Of a DNA stretch of 64,000 bases, positions 63,920 through 64,000 are shown in pieces. The notes beneath the pieces were generated by a model. It was not told where the DNA came from. It searched no databases and saw nothing but the letters and a program-made list of their open reading frames with translations. This DNA comes from Gracilibacillus oryzae (GTDB lineage: Bacteria > Bacillota > Bacilli > Bacillales > Amphibacillaceae). Location of the stretch: assembly GCF_009498735.1 (NCBI RefSeq), contig NZ_ML762428.1, forward strand, positions 98,374-162,373, written 5' to 3'. Position 1 is the first letter of the stretch. Each line of letters opens with the position of its first letter. Position numbers and translations under genes: made by a program.

Positions 63920-64000
63920 TTTTCACACCTACTCCCTGAATATTTGTTTAGAACGCCAACCACCAAAACGATAATACGAGTATGCAATGAGACTGCTTAC

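Overview
The window comes from a low-GC Gram-positive bacterium. AT-rich DNA, strong AGGAGG-type ribosome binding sites, LplABC/AraNPQ-type importers, AraR operators, CcpA cre boxes and YesL/YtdP-like genes all point to the Bacillaceae. A halotolerant genus such as Gracilibacillus, Oceanobacillus or Halobacillus is my guess and is not proven. I see no rRNA, tRNA, CRISPR array, prophage or intact transposase.

The dominant theme is use of plant cell-wall polysaccharide, especially pectin. (1) 1.3-5.4 kb: galacturonate entry genes uxaC and uxaE, with a divergent LacI-type regulator and a perfect palindromic operator. (2) 9.6-25.1 kb: a minus-strand pectin/rhamnogalacturonan operon of about 15 genes. 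It runs solute-binding protein, two permeases, an unrecognised alpha/alpha-toroid protein, MFS transporter, cupin, GH28, GH43, GH105, acetylesterase, kdgA, kdgK, kduI, kduD and a TIM-barrel isomerase. Divergent YesL-like and YtdP-like genes (25.4-28.4 kb) probably control it, and cre boxes lie between. (3) 32.1-47.2 kb: an arabinan/arabinose regulon with two GH51 arabinofuranosidases, a GH27 enzyme, araNPQ, an intracellular GH43 arabinanase, two AraR paralogues and araD-araA. Paired AraR operators are spaced 41-43 bp. No araB, uxuA, uxuB, pectate or rhamnogalacturonan lyase, or importer ATPase is present, so these steps must be encoded elsewhere.

Between and after these lie housekeeping and accessory genes: ridA, yjbQ, an RsbR-like STAS protein, padR-uppP-HAAS, purU, argCJBD, a FAH-family hydrolase, a NarK-like transporter, a polar amino-acid ABC importer, AEC and MFS transporters, a CAP-domain lipoprotein and a Gfo/Idh/MocA oxidoreductase.

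The least ordinary content is of two kinds. First, the nickel-pincer cofactor gene larC is split into two complete, separate genes 24 kb apart. larC2 is translationally coupled to a TetR regulator whose likely operator occurs both at its own promoter and at a divergent membrane-protein gene. Second, the intergenic DNA is rich in structured repeats: a palindromic family with an internal hairpin kept by compensatory changes (6.1-6.45 and 30.8 kb), a TTCAAAAAGTC-ended family (window start, 44.8 and 55.0 kb), a 20-bp-period array (1.08 kb), a seven-copy 52-bp tandem repeat (56.9 kb) and a large palindrome at 7.7 kb.
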